From Oscillospiraceae bacterium (lineage in GTDB: Bacteria; Bacillota; Clostridia; Oscillospirales; Oscillospiraceae), in assembly GCA_017378975.1 (NCBI GenBank), contig JAFNXT010000020.1, forward strand, positions 1 through 17,722: DNA of 17,722 bases. The letters run 5' to 3'. Positions 9,464-15,826 of the stretch are shown piece after piece. Both the position numbers and the translations under genes were made by a program. The first letter of the stretch is position 1. Every line of letters begins with the position of its first letter. The notes under the pieces are model-generated. The model saw only the letters and a program-made list of their open reading frames with translations, searched no databases and was not told where the DNA came from.

Positions 9464-10790
9464 GATCGGTTTTATCTCCCTTGGCTGTGCCAAGAATCAG
9501 GTGGACTGTGAACGGATGATGTACCGTGTGCAGGAAGCCGGCCATGAAGTGAGCGGCGGCATCGAGGGCTGTGACGTGGTGGTGATCAACACCTGCGGTT
9601 TCATCGACTCGGCAAAGTCTGAGGCGATCGATCACATCCTCATGACGGCCCAGTTGAAGGAAGCCGGACTGGTGGGGAAGATCCTGGTGACGGGATGTCT
9701 TTCCCAGCGGTATCAGGCCCAGATCATGGAAGAATTGCCGGAGGTGGACGGTGTCCTTGGTACCGGCAGTTATGCCGAGGTGGTGGGCGCGATCGACGCA
9801 CTGTTGGAGGGACAGTCCGTGGACCTGTTCGGTGATATCGACGCGCCGGAGCAGGAGACGGGCCGTATCCTCACCACGCCGGAGCATTACGCCTTCCTGA
9901 AGATCGCCGAGGGCTGTGACAACCGGTGCGCCTACTGCGTGATCCCCTATCTGCGGGGCAAGTTCCGCAGTCGCACCATGGATGACGTGCTCTATGAAGC
10001 CCGTCTGCTGGCGGCCGGTGGCGTGAAGGAGCTGATCGTGGTGGCGCAGGATACCAGCCGGTATGGCACGGACCTGCCCGGTCATCGGCGGCTCCTGCCG
10101 GAGCTGCTCCGGGAGCTGTGTCAGATCGATGGCTTCCGGTGGATCCGGCTCCATTACCTGTATCCCGATGAGATCGATGACGAGCTGATCGAAGTGATCG
10201 CTTCGGAAGAGAAGATCGTGAAGTATCTGGATATCCCGATCCAGCATTGTAACTCCAAGATCCTGGGCCTTATGAACCGTCGGGGCGACGGGGCGTTCCT
10301 TCGGGAGCTCTTCGCAAAGCTCCGCAGGCAGATCCCCGGTCTGGTGCTTCGGACCAGCGTGATCACGGGCCTGCCCGGTGAAGGCGAGGCGGAGTTCGGG
10401 GAGCTGTGTGAGTTCCTGAAGGAACAGAAGCTGGAGCGTGTGGGCGCGTTCCCCTTCTCTCCGGAGGAGGGCACCCCGGCGGCGGAGATGGAGCATCCCG
10501 ATGCTGAGACCGCCCAGGCAAGAGCCATGATGATCGAGCAGATCCAGTCCAGGATCATGGATGAGTACAATGAAGCCATGATCGGGCAGTGTCTGGATGT
10601 GCTGGTGGATGGCTTCGATCCGGAATTCGGGCAGTATTTCGGTCGGACTTATGCCGATTCCCCGGACATCGATGGACGGGTGTGGATCGCCAGTGACGAG
10701 GATCTTTCCGAGGGCTCCTTCGTGCAGGTGTGCATCGATGGGCTGGTGGAAGGGGATCTGTCCGGCTATTTGGTGGAGGAAGAAGTATGA
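9456..10790 (+). CDS. rimO: Ribosomal protein uS12 methylthiotransferase RimO
   Basis: Radical-SAM methylthiotransferase of 444 residues. It adds a methylthio group to an aspartate of ribosomal protein S12 (Asp88 in E. coli). The N-terminal UPF0004 domain holds cluster cysteines C11 (SLGCAKNQVDCERM), C47 (NTCGFIDSAKSEA) and C81 (VTGCLSQRY). The radical-SAM CxxxCxxC is C144, C148 and C151 in GCDNRCAYCVIPYLRG. A C-terminal TRAM domain (DGFDPEFGQYFGRTYADSPDIDG) completes the family order. SLGCAKNxVD and the TRAM sequence favour RimO over the tRNA enzyme MiaB. I prefer ATG 9456 because GGAGGA ends 5 nt upstream; the adjacent ATG 9453 is too close to it. It overlaps recX by 8 nt and pgsA by 4 nt (ATGA). 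Confidence 0.95.
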   Translation: MAKIGFISLGCAKNQVDCERMMYRVQEAGHEVSGGIEGCDVVVINTCGFIDSAKSEAIDHILMTAQLKEAGLVGKILVTGCLSQRYQAQIMEELPEVDGVLGTGSYAEVVGAIDALLEGQSVDLFGDIDAPEQETGRILTTPEHYAFLKIAEGCDNRCAYCVIPYLRGKFRSRTMDDVLYEARLLAAGGVKELIVVAQDTSRYGTDLPGHRRLLPELLRELCQIDGFRWIRLHYLYPDEIDDELIEVIASEEKIVKYLDIPIQHCNSKILGLMNRRGDGAFLRELFAKLRRQIPGLVLRTSVITGLPGEGEAEFGELCEFLKEQKLERVGAFPFSPEEGTPAAEMEHPDAETAQARAMMIEQIQSRIMDEYNEAMIGQCLDVLVDGFDPEFGQYFGRTYADSPDIDGRVWIASDEDLSEGSFVQVCIDGLVEGDLSGYLVEEEV

Positions 10791-11317
10791 CCTTAGCAAG
10801 TAAGATCACCCTTGTCCGGGTGGCGTTCATCCCGGTGTATATGGTGCTCATGTATTTGAGCGGCGGCCAGCCGAACTGGTATCTGTGGAGCGCTTTGGGC
10901 GTGTTCATTTTGGCCAGCCTGACGGATTTCGTGGACGGGCAGATCGCCCGGCGCTGTCATCAGGTCAGCGATTTCGGTAAGTTTCTGGACCCTCTGGCGG
11001 ACAAACTGCTGACGATCGCCGCCATGACCATGTTCTGTGAGTGGGGCTCTTTCCCTGCGTGGGCGCTGATGATCGTTTTGACGAGAGAATTCGCTGTCAC
11101 CGGTCTGCGGCTGGTGGCCGTGGGCAAGGGCAATGTGATCGCCGCCGGTTGGAGCGGCAAGGTCAAGACTGCCAGTACTATGATCGGTCTGTGCGTCATG
11201 ATGGCCTTCCCCACGGTGGGCTGGCTGTGCTGGACCGTGATCACGGTGATCGTGGTCACCACGGTCTGGTCCGGGGTGGAGTATTTCGTCCAGAATTGGA
11301 AATGTCTTTGGGATTGA
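10787..11317 (+). CDS. pgsA: CDP-diacylglycerol-glycerol-3-phosphate 3-phosphatidyltransferase
   Basis: Membrane enzyme (176 residues) that makes phosphatidylglycerophosphate, the first committed step toward phosphatidylglycerol and cardiolipin. The CDP-alcohol phosphotransferase motif DxxDGxxAR-x8-GxxxDxxxD is complete, with D47, D50, G51, A54, R55, G64, D68 and D72. Downstream, LTREFAVTGLRLVAVGKG and SGKVKTA are typical of PgsA rather than of other family members. Several hydrophobic segments are visible, consistent with a six-helix membrane protein. The start is ATG 10787, overlapping the rimO stop as ATGA and preceded by GGAGG. An upstream in-frame ATG at 10730 would extend it into rimO without family similarity. 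The rimO-pgsA adjacency is common in Firmicutes. An essential role in lipid synthesis is expected from the family. Confidence 0.94.
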   Translation: MTLASKITLVRVAFIPVYMVLMYLSGGQPNWYLWSALGVFILASLTDFVDGQIARRCHQVSDFGKFLDPLADKLLTIAAMTMFCEWGSFPAWALMIVLTREFAVTGLRLVAVGKGNVIAAGWSGKVKTASTMIGLCVMMAFPTVGWLCWTVITVIVVTTVWSGVEYFVQNWKCLWD

Positions 11318-11326
11318 GAGGAACGC

Positions 11327-12478
11327 ATGAACAATAAAGAGATCGGCGAGATCCGGCGGAGAGTCCGCCGGGACCGGAGCAATATGACGGCCATTTATGG
11401 CTGCTATGTCAATGAGGCCAAGGAGATCGTCTCCGAGTTCCATCAGAGTACCGGTATCATGCCGGAGAATGAAGCGGACAAGTATTTCGCCCTCCTGCGG
11501 CGGAGTTTGTCCGGCACCATCGGGAAGAATCTGATCGATATCACTTTCAAGACTTCTCAGGTGGCGGATTCTCCTGAGCATAAGCTTCTGATGGATCTGC
11601 GGAGCTCCAAGTTGAAGGAAGAGGAGCTTCGGAAGGCCTTCTATCAGAAAGTGGTAGAGTCGGTGACGCTGGAGACGGGGTATCTGATCCTGATCGGTCA
11701 CGACAGCTATGATGTGCCCTTCAAGAGCCGGGACGATATGATGCAGGCCGACAACTCCAGCGAGGTGTACCAGTATCTGCTGTGCGCCATCTGCCCCGTG
11801 AAGCAGACCAAGCCCAATCTGCACTACATCCCTGAGAGCAAGGAGTTCCATGATGGCGGCATGATGAACGTGGTCTGTGCCCCGGAGCTGGGCTTCCTGT
11901 TCCCGGCCTTCGATAACAGGGCCACCAATATCTACAACGCCCTGTATTACACCCACAGCACCAAGGAGAGCCACGAGGGCTTCGTGACGGCGGTGTTCAA
12001 CACGCCGATCCCCAAGCCGGCGGCGGAGCAGAAGAAGACCTTCGAGGCTCTGCTCACCACTACGCTGGATGAGGATTGCGATATGGATCTGGTGCAGACC
12101 GTCCATGAGCAATTGTGCCAGCGGATCGAGCTGCACAAGGAGGCCAAGGTCCCGGAGCCCCTGATGATCGCCAAGGACGATGTGAAGGAAGTCCTCACCG
12201 CCTGCGGTGTGTCGGAGGAGCATCTGGCAAAGTTCAGCGTGGACTATGACGAGGCCTTCGGTTTCGAGGCGGAGCTCCATCCCAAGAACATCATCGATGA
12301 CCGGCGGTTCGAGATCAAGACCCCGGACGTTGCCATCAAGGTGGCACCGGACCGGACGGATCTGGTGCAGACCAGAGTGATCGGCGGCATCAAGTACATC
12401 ATGATCAGCGCCGAAGAGGATGTGGAGGTCAACGGTGTGAGCATCCACATCACCGACGGGGAAAAGGCCCCGGTCTGA
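11327..12478 (+). CDS. DUF4317 family protein of unknown function
   Basis: Soluble protein of 383 residues that I recognise as a DUF4317 family member, a family seen mostly in Clostridia with no established function. It begins MNNKEIGEIRRRVRRDRSNM, followed by IYGCYVNEAKEIVSEF. It has no signal peptide or membrane helix. Later segments include GYLILIGHDSYDVPFKSRDD, YLLCAICPVKQTKP and LGFLFPAFDNRATNIYNALYY. I see no nucleotide-binding loop or clear metal site. The C-terminal part (about 285-380) is acidic and probably a separate domain. The start follows GAGAGG, 9 bp after pgsA, so it is cotranscribed with the lipid and ribosome-modification genes. That does not establish a shared pathway. Confidence 0.85.
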   Translation: MNNKEIGEIRRRVRRDRSNMTAIYGCYVNEAKEIVSEFHQSTGIMPENEADKYFALLRRSLSGTIGKNLIDITFKTSQVADSPEHKLLMDLRSSKLKEEELRKAFYQKVVESVTLETGYLILIGHDSYDVPFKSRDDMMQADNSSEVYQYLLCAICPVKQTKPNLHYIPESKEFHDGGMMNVVCAPELGFLFPAFDNRATNIYNALYYTHSTKESHEGFVTAVFNTPIPKPAAEQKKTFEALLTTTLDEDCDMDLVQTVHEQLCQRIELHKEAKVPEPLMIAKDDVKEVLTACGVSEEHLAKFSVDYDEAFGFEAELHPKNIIDDRRFEIKTPDVAIKVAPDRTDLVQTRVIGGIKYIMISAEEDVEVNGVSIHITDGEKAPV

Positions 12479-12499
12479 GTTTAAGCAGGAGGTAGCAGT

Positions 12500-13048
12500 A
12501 TGAAGTGGAAGCGTGAAGAATATCATGTGGATATGGAAGGCGGCGGTGTGTTCGGCTGCGCGGCTCTGATGGGCATCGCTTTGTTCCTGCGGGTGATGTA
12601 TTATTTCGGCTTCACCCGGACGGAGACCGTGGGATTCGGGGAGCTTCTGCTTTGGCTGATCCTGCCCTTGATGCTGGAGATCTCCTTCATGGTCCTGATC
12701 CGTGGCTTCGAGCTGGACGCGCCGGGGCTCTTCGGCATCATCGGGACGGCGTCCTGTCTGCTTCTGGTCCTGCAGTGTATGGGCTATGACAGCATCCTGC
12801 GGATGATCTTCGGGATCATCATCTATATCGTCTGTGGCGGTATTTTTCTGGCAGTCAGTGCCGGATATCTGCGGATCGAGCTGGGCAAGTGGCTGTTTTT
12901 CGGCACGGCGGCGGTCCGGATCTTGCTGGATGTGGGGCCCTATGTGCTCCGGTTCCATCCGGTGCAGCTGATGATCGAGGCTGCCGGCATCTGTGTGGTG
13001 CTGGGGCTGGGATGCTTCATGGCCGGGTTGCGGCAGGCGAAAAAGTGA
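12500..13048 (+). CDS. Small multi-pass membrane protein, function unknown
   Basis: Hydrophobic protein of 182 residues that I do not recognise. A charged N-terminus (MKWKREEYHVDMEGG) precedes five or six membrane segments at about 17-37, 46-67, 74-93, 99-121, 129-147 and 154-177. The short C-terminal tail is basic (LRQAKK). There are several Cys and Gly residues in the helices but no catalytic motif. A strong ribosome binding site, AGGAGG (12486-12491), lies 8 nt before ATG 12500, 21 bp after the DUF4317 gene, and the operon terminator follows 14 bp after its stop. It is therefore the last gene of the long + strand run. It could be a transporter-like or structural membrane protein; nothing in the sequence decides this. 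Confidence 0.75.
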   Translation: MKWKREEYHVDMEGGGVFGCAALMGIALFLRVMYYFGFTRTETVGFGELLLWLILPLMLEISFMVLIRGFELDAPGLFGIIGTASCLLLVLQCMGYDSILRMIFGIIIYIVCGGIFLAVSAGYLRIELGKWLFFGTAAVRILLDVGPYVLRFHPVQLMIEAAGICVVLGLGCFMAGLRQAKK

Positions 13049-13062
13049 TATGAGTACGAAGC

Positions 13063-13093
13063 AAGGGCGGAGCCGGTTTGGCTCCGCCCTTTT
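13063..13093 (+). terminator. Strong intrinsic terminator ending the + strand operon
   Basis: A perfect 12-bp GC-rich stem (left arm 13063-13074, right arm 13080-13091) with a 5-nt loop GGTTT is followed by a T-run (13090-13093). It lies 14 bp after the last gene of the colinear run. In the opposite direction no T-run follows, so it acts on + strand transcription. Confidence 0.92.
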
Positions 13094-13122
13094 GTCAGGG
13101 AGGTGGGTCTTGCTGTGAGCTG

Positions 13123-13160
13123 TGGGGGACCCTTCGTCGCTTCGCTCCTCAGAATGACGT
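13123..13160. repeat. Possible dispersed intergenic repeat fragment
   Basis: The stretch around CGTCGCTTCGCTCCTCAGAA, followed by TGACG, is non-coding and resembles a short intergenic element I recall in many gut Clostridia, often containing CGTCGCTTCGCTCCT and ending in AATGAC. It lies between the operon terminator and the end of the minus-strand kinase gene. Only one copy is in this window, so repetition is not shown here. Confidence 0.35.
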
Positions 13161-13176
13161 TCGGTTTATGGGGCCG

Positions 13177-13779
13177 TTACTTCCGGGCGGCGGTGACGAT
13201 CATATCCACGCAGGTGTCGATACCGAGGAGGGAACTGTTGAGGCAGAGGTCGTAGTTGTTGGCGTGGCCCCAGACCTTGCCGGTGTAGTGCTGGTAGTTG
13301 ACCTTGCGGCGTTTGTCCTTTTCGTTGAGACGGGCTTCGGGGCTCTTTTCCGATTCGCCGTAGAGCCGCACGATCCGGTCGGCACGGAAATCCATGGGGG
13401 CGTGGATGAACACGTCCAGCACGTCGGAACGGTCCTTGAGGATGTAGTCGGCGTTACGGCCCACGATGACGCAGGGACCCTTTTCCGCCAGATCCATGAT
13501 CACACTGCACTGGACGGTCCACAGGATGTCGGCGGTGGACAGGCCGTTCATGACACCGGGGACGCTCTGGTGGGAGAAGGCGTAGGAGAAGCGGCTCCGG
13601 GAGGGGGAGTGCTCCACCTGTTCCTCCACGAAGGTGGGGGCGAAGCCGGAGCCCAGCGCGATCTGCTCCACCAGTTCCTTATCGTAGAAGGGGATCTGGA
13701 GTTTCTCTGCTACGGCACGGCCGATGGTCCGTCCGCCGCTGCCAAATTCTCGACTGATGGTGATGATCTTGGTTTCCAT
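13177..13779 (-). CDS. Cytidylate kinase-like family protein
   Basis: P-loop nucleotide kinase-like protein of 200 residues, best placed in the cytidylate-kinase-like family (Cytidylate_kin2). It starts METKIITISREFGSGGRTIG, where GSGGRTIG is the family's unusual P-loop in place of the standard GxxxxGK[ST]. VIVGRNADYIL (105-115) is the next conserved block. A basic segment DKRRKVNYQHYTGKVWG (about 155-171) looks like the lid region, followed by YDLCLNSSLLGID. The substrate is not known for this branch; CMP is only suggested by the family name. ATG 13779 follows AAAGGAGG (complement of 13787-13794). A longer frame upstream adds 22 residues without similarity and is rejected. It is the last gene of the minus-strand pair, 140 bp after the carboxypeptidase gene. 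No convincing promoter or terminator of its own was found. Confidence 0.85.
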   Translation of the reverse strand: METKIITISREFGSGGRTIGRAVAEKLQIPFYDKELVEQIALGSGFAPTFVEEQVEHSPSRSRFSYAFSHQSVPGVMNGLSTADILWTVQCSVIMDLAEKGPCVIVGRNADYILKDRSDVLDVFIHAPMDFRADRIVRLYGESEKSPEARLNEKDKRRKVNYQHYTGKVWGHANNYDLCLNSSLLGIDTCVDMIVTAARK

Positions 13780-13873
13780 AGGGGGTCCTCCTTTATTGGG
13801 TGGTCTAAGGTCAGTTCTCAATGGTAGGGGAAAATATGAGGTCATCCGTTTGGTGGATATCAGGTGTCCTTTT

Positions 13874-13926
13874 TCGATGATCGCAAGCGATCATCGACGG
13901 CGGGGGACGGCCAGTCGCCCTACGAA
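13874..13926. repeat. Palindrome plus likely dispersed element overlapping the carboxypeptidase stop codon
   Basis: A perfect inverted repeat (arms 13874-13884 and 13887-13897, eleven bases each; centre AA) is followed by an imperfect palindrome GGGGACGGCCAGTCGCCC (13903-13920). The minus-strand form, reading CGTAGGGCGACTGGCCGTCC, resembles short intergenic elements I associate with Oscillospirales genomes. The TAG stop of the carboxypeptidase gene lies inside it. No T-run follows on either strand, so it is not a canonical terminator. Dispersion through the genome is not shown here. Confidence 0.5.
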
Positions 13927-15026
13927 AGGGCGTTCAGGTATTCTTCAAGGCACAGGCCGGAGTCGTGGAGCTCTTTGGCAAGCTCCTTGCCCACATAACG
14001 GTAATGCCAGGGTTCGTAGATGATGCCGGTGACATCTGTGGTGCCATTGGGGTAGCGGAGGATGAAGCCGTAGCGCCAGGAGTTCTCCATGAGCCAGATC
14101 TGGGCAGGCATGGTCTCCTGTTTCTCATTGAGGTTCTGGTAGCTCTCATCCACGATGTCCAGAGCCAGGCCCAGCTCATGCTCGCTGGTACCGGGGAAGG
14201 CCACCCGTTTGGCGGCTTCCCGTTCCGCATCCTCCTGACTGAGCCCCTCATCCAGGAACCGCTGGATCCGCCGCTGGAACAGACCCTTTTGGTACTCATG
14301 GGTCCGGTAGGCTGATACTACTACAGCGTCGTAGCCGGCGGCTTCGCAGTCGGCGAGCATTTTTTGGAGGGGCTTCTTGCATACCTTCGACATCTTCATG
14401 CCGTAGACGGTGACGATCTCGGTCTCGTATTCCTCCGGTACGAAGTTCCACGGGTTCACAAGGATCACCTCTTTGCCGGTGGAGGTGAAATACCGGGTCC
14501 CCACGCCTTCGATCTCTACCTTGCCCCGGGCCATGGTGCCATCGGGGTGGAACCAGTAGCGGTCGCCGTCCAGCGTCAGGAAGCCGGTATGGAGGGATCC
14601 GTCTTTATCCCGGTAATACCGCTGTCCCTCAATCTCCTCCCAGCCGGACAGGTCCGGCTCTGTTTCCGCAGGCTCTGTTTCCGGGGGTTCCGTTTCGGGA
14701 GGTTCAGTGACGGGGACCGTCGTTTCGGTGGGCTTCGGTTTGGTGGGGGCCTCGGTGGCAGGGGGCTCTGTGACGGGAGGCTCTGTTTCCGTTGGCTCTG
14801 TGTGAGGCTCTGTGGTCTCAGGGGGCGGAGTCTCCGTTGGTGCAGTTTCCGGCGGCAGGGTCTCCGGCGCTTCTGTGGTTTGAGGCTCGGTGGCTTGGGT
14901 CTGGGTGGGCTCCGTTACGGTAGGGGGCTGGGTATCCGGTGGCTCGGTGGGGGTGGGCTTTGGACCACAGCCTGCCAGCGTCAGGACCAGCAGGGAAGCC
15001 GCACACAGGCGGCGGAAATGGCGCAT
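13920..15026 (-). CDS. VanY-type D-alanyl-D-alanine carboxypeptidase lipoprotein
   Basis: Lipid-anchored peptidoglycan carboxypeptidase of 368 residues that likely trims terminal D-Ala from stem peptides outside the membrane. Lipobox LAGC places the lipidated Cys at 20. A low-complexity Thr/Glu/Pro tether (about 21-125) follows, then cell-wall-binding-type repeats GWEEIEGQRYYRDKDGSLHTG and GDRYWFHPDGTMARG (128-183). The peptidase M15B/VanY domain (about 205-355) has SAYR (R241), zinc ligands H283 and D290 in SEHELGLALD, and H341 with catalytic E338 in EPWHYRY. All key residues are present, so it should be active. Start ATG 15026 is 8 nt from AGGAGG; longer upstream frames are spurious. VanY homologues occur in ordinary cell-wall maintenance as well as vancomycin resistance. 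No vanR/S/H/A/X genes are nearby, so resistance is not implied. Confidence 0.92.
   Translation of the reverse strand: MRHFRRLCAASLLVLTLAGCGPKPTPTEPPDTQPPTVTEPTQTQATEPQTTEAPETLPPETAPTETPPPETTEPHTEPTETEPPVTEPPATEAPTKPKPTETTVPVTEPPETEPPETEPAETEPDLSGWEEIEGQRYYRDKDGSLHTGFLTLDGDRYWFHPDGTMARGKVEIEGVGTRYFTSTGKEVILVNPWNFVPEEYETEIVTVYGMKMSKVCKKPLQKMLADCEAAGYDAVVVSAYRTHEYQKGLFQRRIQRFLDEGLSQEDAEREAAKRVAFPGTSEHELGLALDIVDESYQNLNEKQETMPAQIWLMENSWRYGFILRYPNGTTDVTGIIYEPWHYRYVGKELAKELHDSGLCLEEYLNALS
14652..14966 (-). repeat. Low-complexity Thr/Glu/Pro repeat tract within the carboxypeptidase gene
   Basis: About 105 codons encode degenerate repeats of TEP, PPETEP and TEAP units (residues 21-125). It is a flexible wall-spanning tether between the lipid anchor and the binding/catalytic domains. 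The DNA is correspondingly repetitive (GGCTCTGT and similar blocks on the + strand), so it is a likely site of length variation by slippage. Confidence 0.85.
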
Positions 15027-15056
15027 AGAGGAGACCTCCTTTATCTGTCTATGCAT

Positions 15057-15085
15057 ATCATACAAAATATCCGGAAAAAAGTAAA
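15057..15085 (-). promoter_or_regulatory. Sigma-A-like promoter of the carboxypeptidase gene
   Basis: On the minus strand, TTTACT (-35, complement of 15080-15085) and TATGAT (-10, complement of 15057-15062) are separated by exactly 17 bp. Transcription would start near 15050, giving a leader of about 24 nt that contains the AGGAGG ribosome binding site. Confidence 0.65.
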
Positions 15086-15102
15086 GGGGGGATCCAACAG
15101 TA

Positions 15103-15131
15103 TTGACGAAAGAGTTTGATCGTGGCATAAT
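15103..15131 (+). promoter_or_regulatory. Sigma-A-like promoter of the zinc-ribbon membrane protein gene
   Basis: TTGACG (15103-15108) and CATAAT (15126-15131) are separated by 17 bp; each matches consensus at five of six bases. The start would be near 15138, and AAAGGAG (15147-15153) lies 8 nt before ATG 15162. The -35 is 18 bp from the -35 of the divergent carboxypeptidase promoter, so a regulator bound between them could affect both. Confidence 0.78.
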
Positions 15132-15161
15132 ATGGACATCTAAAACAAAGGAGAGATCCCC

Positions 15162-15770
15162 ATGTCCCGTAAATGCCCGTATTGTGATTCTGCGCTCGGC
15201 GTGAGCCAGGATGTCTGCCCCAATTGTGGTGGAGTCTATGAAGAGAAGAAGCAGGCGGCACCTGCCAAGAGGCCTTTGAAGCCTCAGGCACCTGCCAATT
15301 CCTTGGGTGTCCGGACCCAGTCCATGGGATGGAACAACTTTTTGGTGAAGCTGGGCCTGTATCTGTATGCGGCGTTGCTGGCCTTCCGGGGTGCCGCCTA
15401 TGCGCTGGGCAAGGCTTACGATGCCCTTGAGCTGGCCGTGGATGTGTATGCTGTGGCTCCGATGCTGAAGCCTGCGGATCTGCTGTATGGCAGTATGCTG
15501 TTTGCCGGCGCGCTGTTCGCGCTGAAGATCAGAGGGCGTATGCAGGACTTCCGCCGGAACGCCCCTATGCTCCTGCACCTTCTGCTGGGTGGTGTCATGG
15601 CTTGCTCCGTTGGCTATCTCATGGGAAGTACCTCCGCTGTGACGGGGACGGCGCTGGCTGGGTCCTATCCTGTGACCTCTGGCATGATCTGGGAGATCGT
15701 GCTCACCGGCATCGTATTGGTTTGCGATGTGGTGTACTACCGGAACCGCAAGGATCTGTTCACTCTTTAA
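15162..15770 (+). CDS. Zinc-ribbon membrane protein, function unknown
   Basis: Protein of 202 residues with an N-terminal zinc ribbon, CPYC (C5, C8) and CPNC (C19, C22), followed by a Lys/Ala/Pro-rich linker (about 27-50) and four predicted membrane helices (about 60-82, 105-123, 135-154 and 173-193). The cytoplasmic zinc ribbon on a small membrane domain recalls many uncharacterised Firmicute proteins; I cannot name a function. It is a single-gene unit with its own good promoter, divergent from the VanY lipoprotein gene and convergent with the lysozyme gene. The last residues are basic (YYRNRKDLF), fitting a cytoplasmic C-terminus and an even number of helices. Confidence 0.8.
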   Translation: MSRKCPYCDSALGVSQDVCPNCGGVYEEKKQAAPAKRPLKPQAPANSLGVRTQSMGWNNFLVKLGLYLYAALLAFRGAAYALGKAYDALELAVDVYAVAPMLKPADLLYGSMLFAGALFALKIRGRMQDFRRNAPMLLHLLLGGVMACSVGYLMGSTSAVTGTALAGSYPVTSGMIWEIVLTGIVLVCDVVYYRNRKDLFTL

Positions 15771-15779
15771 GTCCAGGAA

Positions 15780-15818
15780 ATGGGCCCGATGCAAAACGAA
15801 GTTTTGCATCGGGCCCAT
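15780..15818. terminator. Long perfect hairpin between convergent genes
   Basis: Arms 15780-15797 and 15801-15818 form a perfect 18-bp stem around the triloop GAA. It sits 9 bp after the zinc-ribbon gene and 8 bp from the end of the convergent lysozyme gene, so it probably terminates or protects both transcripts. Neither side has an immediate T-run; the nearest T-rich segment on the + strand begins about 6 nt downstream. It is therefore a non-canonical terminator. Confidence 0.6.
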
Positions 15819-15826
15819 CTGCGTCT

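Noticed and set aside
10793..12958. A 721-codon minus-strand frame opposite pgsA, the DUF4317 gene and the small membrane protein gene
   Set aside because: Antisense shadow with His/Gln/Asp-rich composition and no motif.
13780..13845. N-terminal extension of the cytidylate-kinase-like protein (MTSYFPLP...)
   Set aside because: The family start METKIITISREFGSGG has a near-perfect ribosome binding site directly upstream, which lies inside the proposed extension.
14652..14966. CRISPR-like or tandem DNA repeat array
   Set aside because: The periodicity comes from codons of a Thr/Glu/Pro-rich linker in a good reading frame; units are short, degenerate and without spacers.
13920..15026. Vancomycin-resistance cluster
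   Set aside because: Only a VanY-type domain is present; no vanHAX-like ligase, dehydrogenase or VanR/VanS pair is adjacent. The two-component system at 3760-5861 is about 8 kb away in another operon.
15027..15818. Long upstream extension of the carboxypeptidase frame on the minus strand
   Set aside because: It runs antisense through the zinc-ribbon gene and its promoter; the lipoprotein signal starting at 15026 with AGGAGG upstream is clearly the real start.
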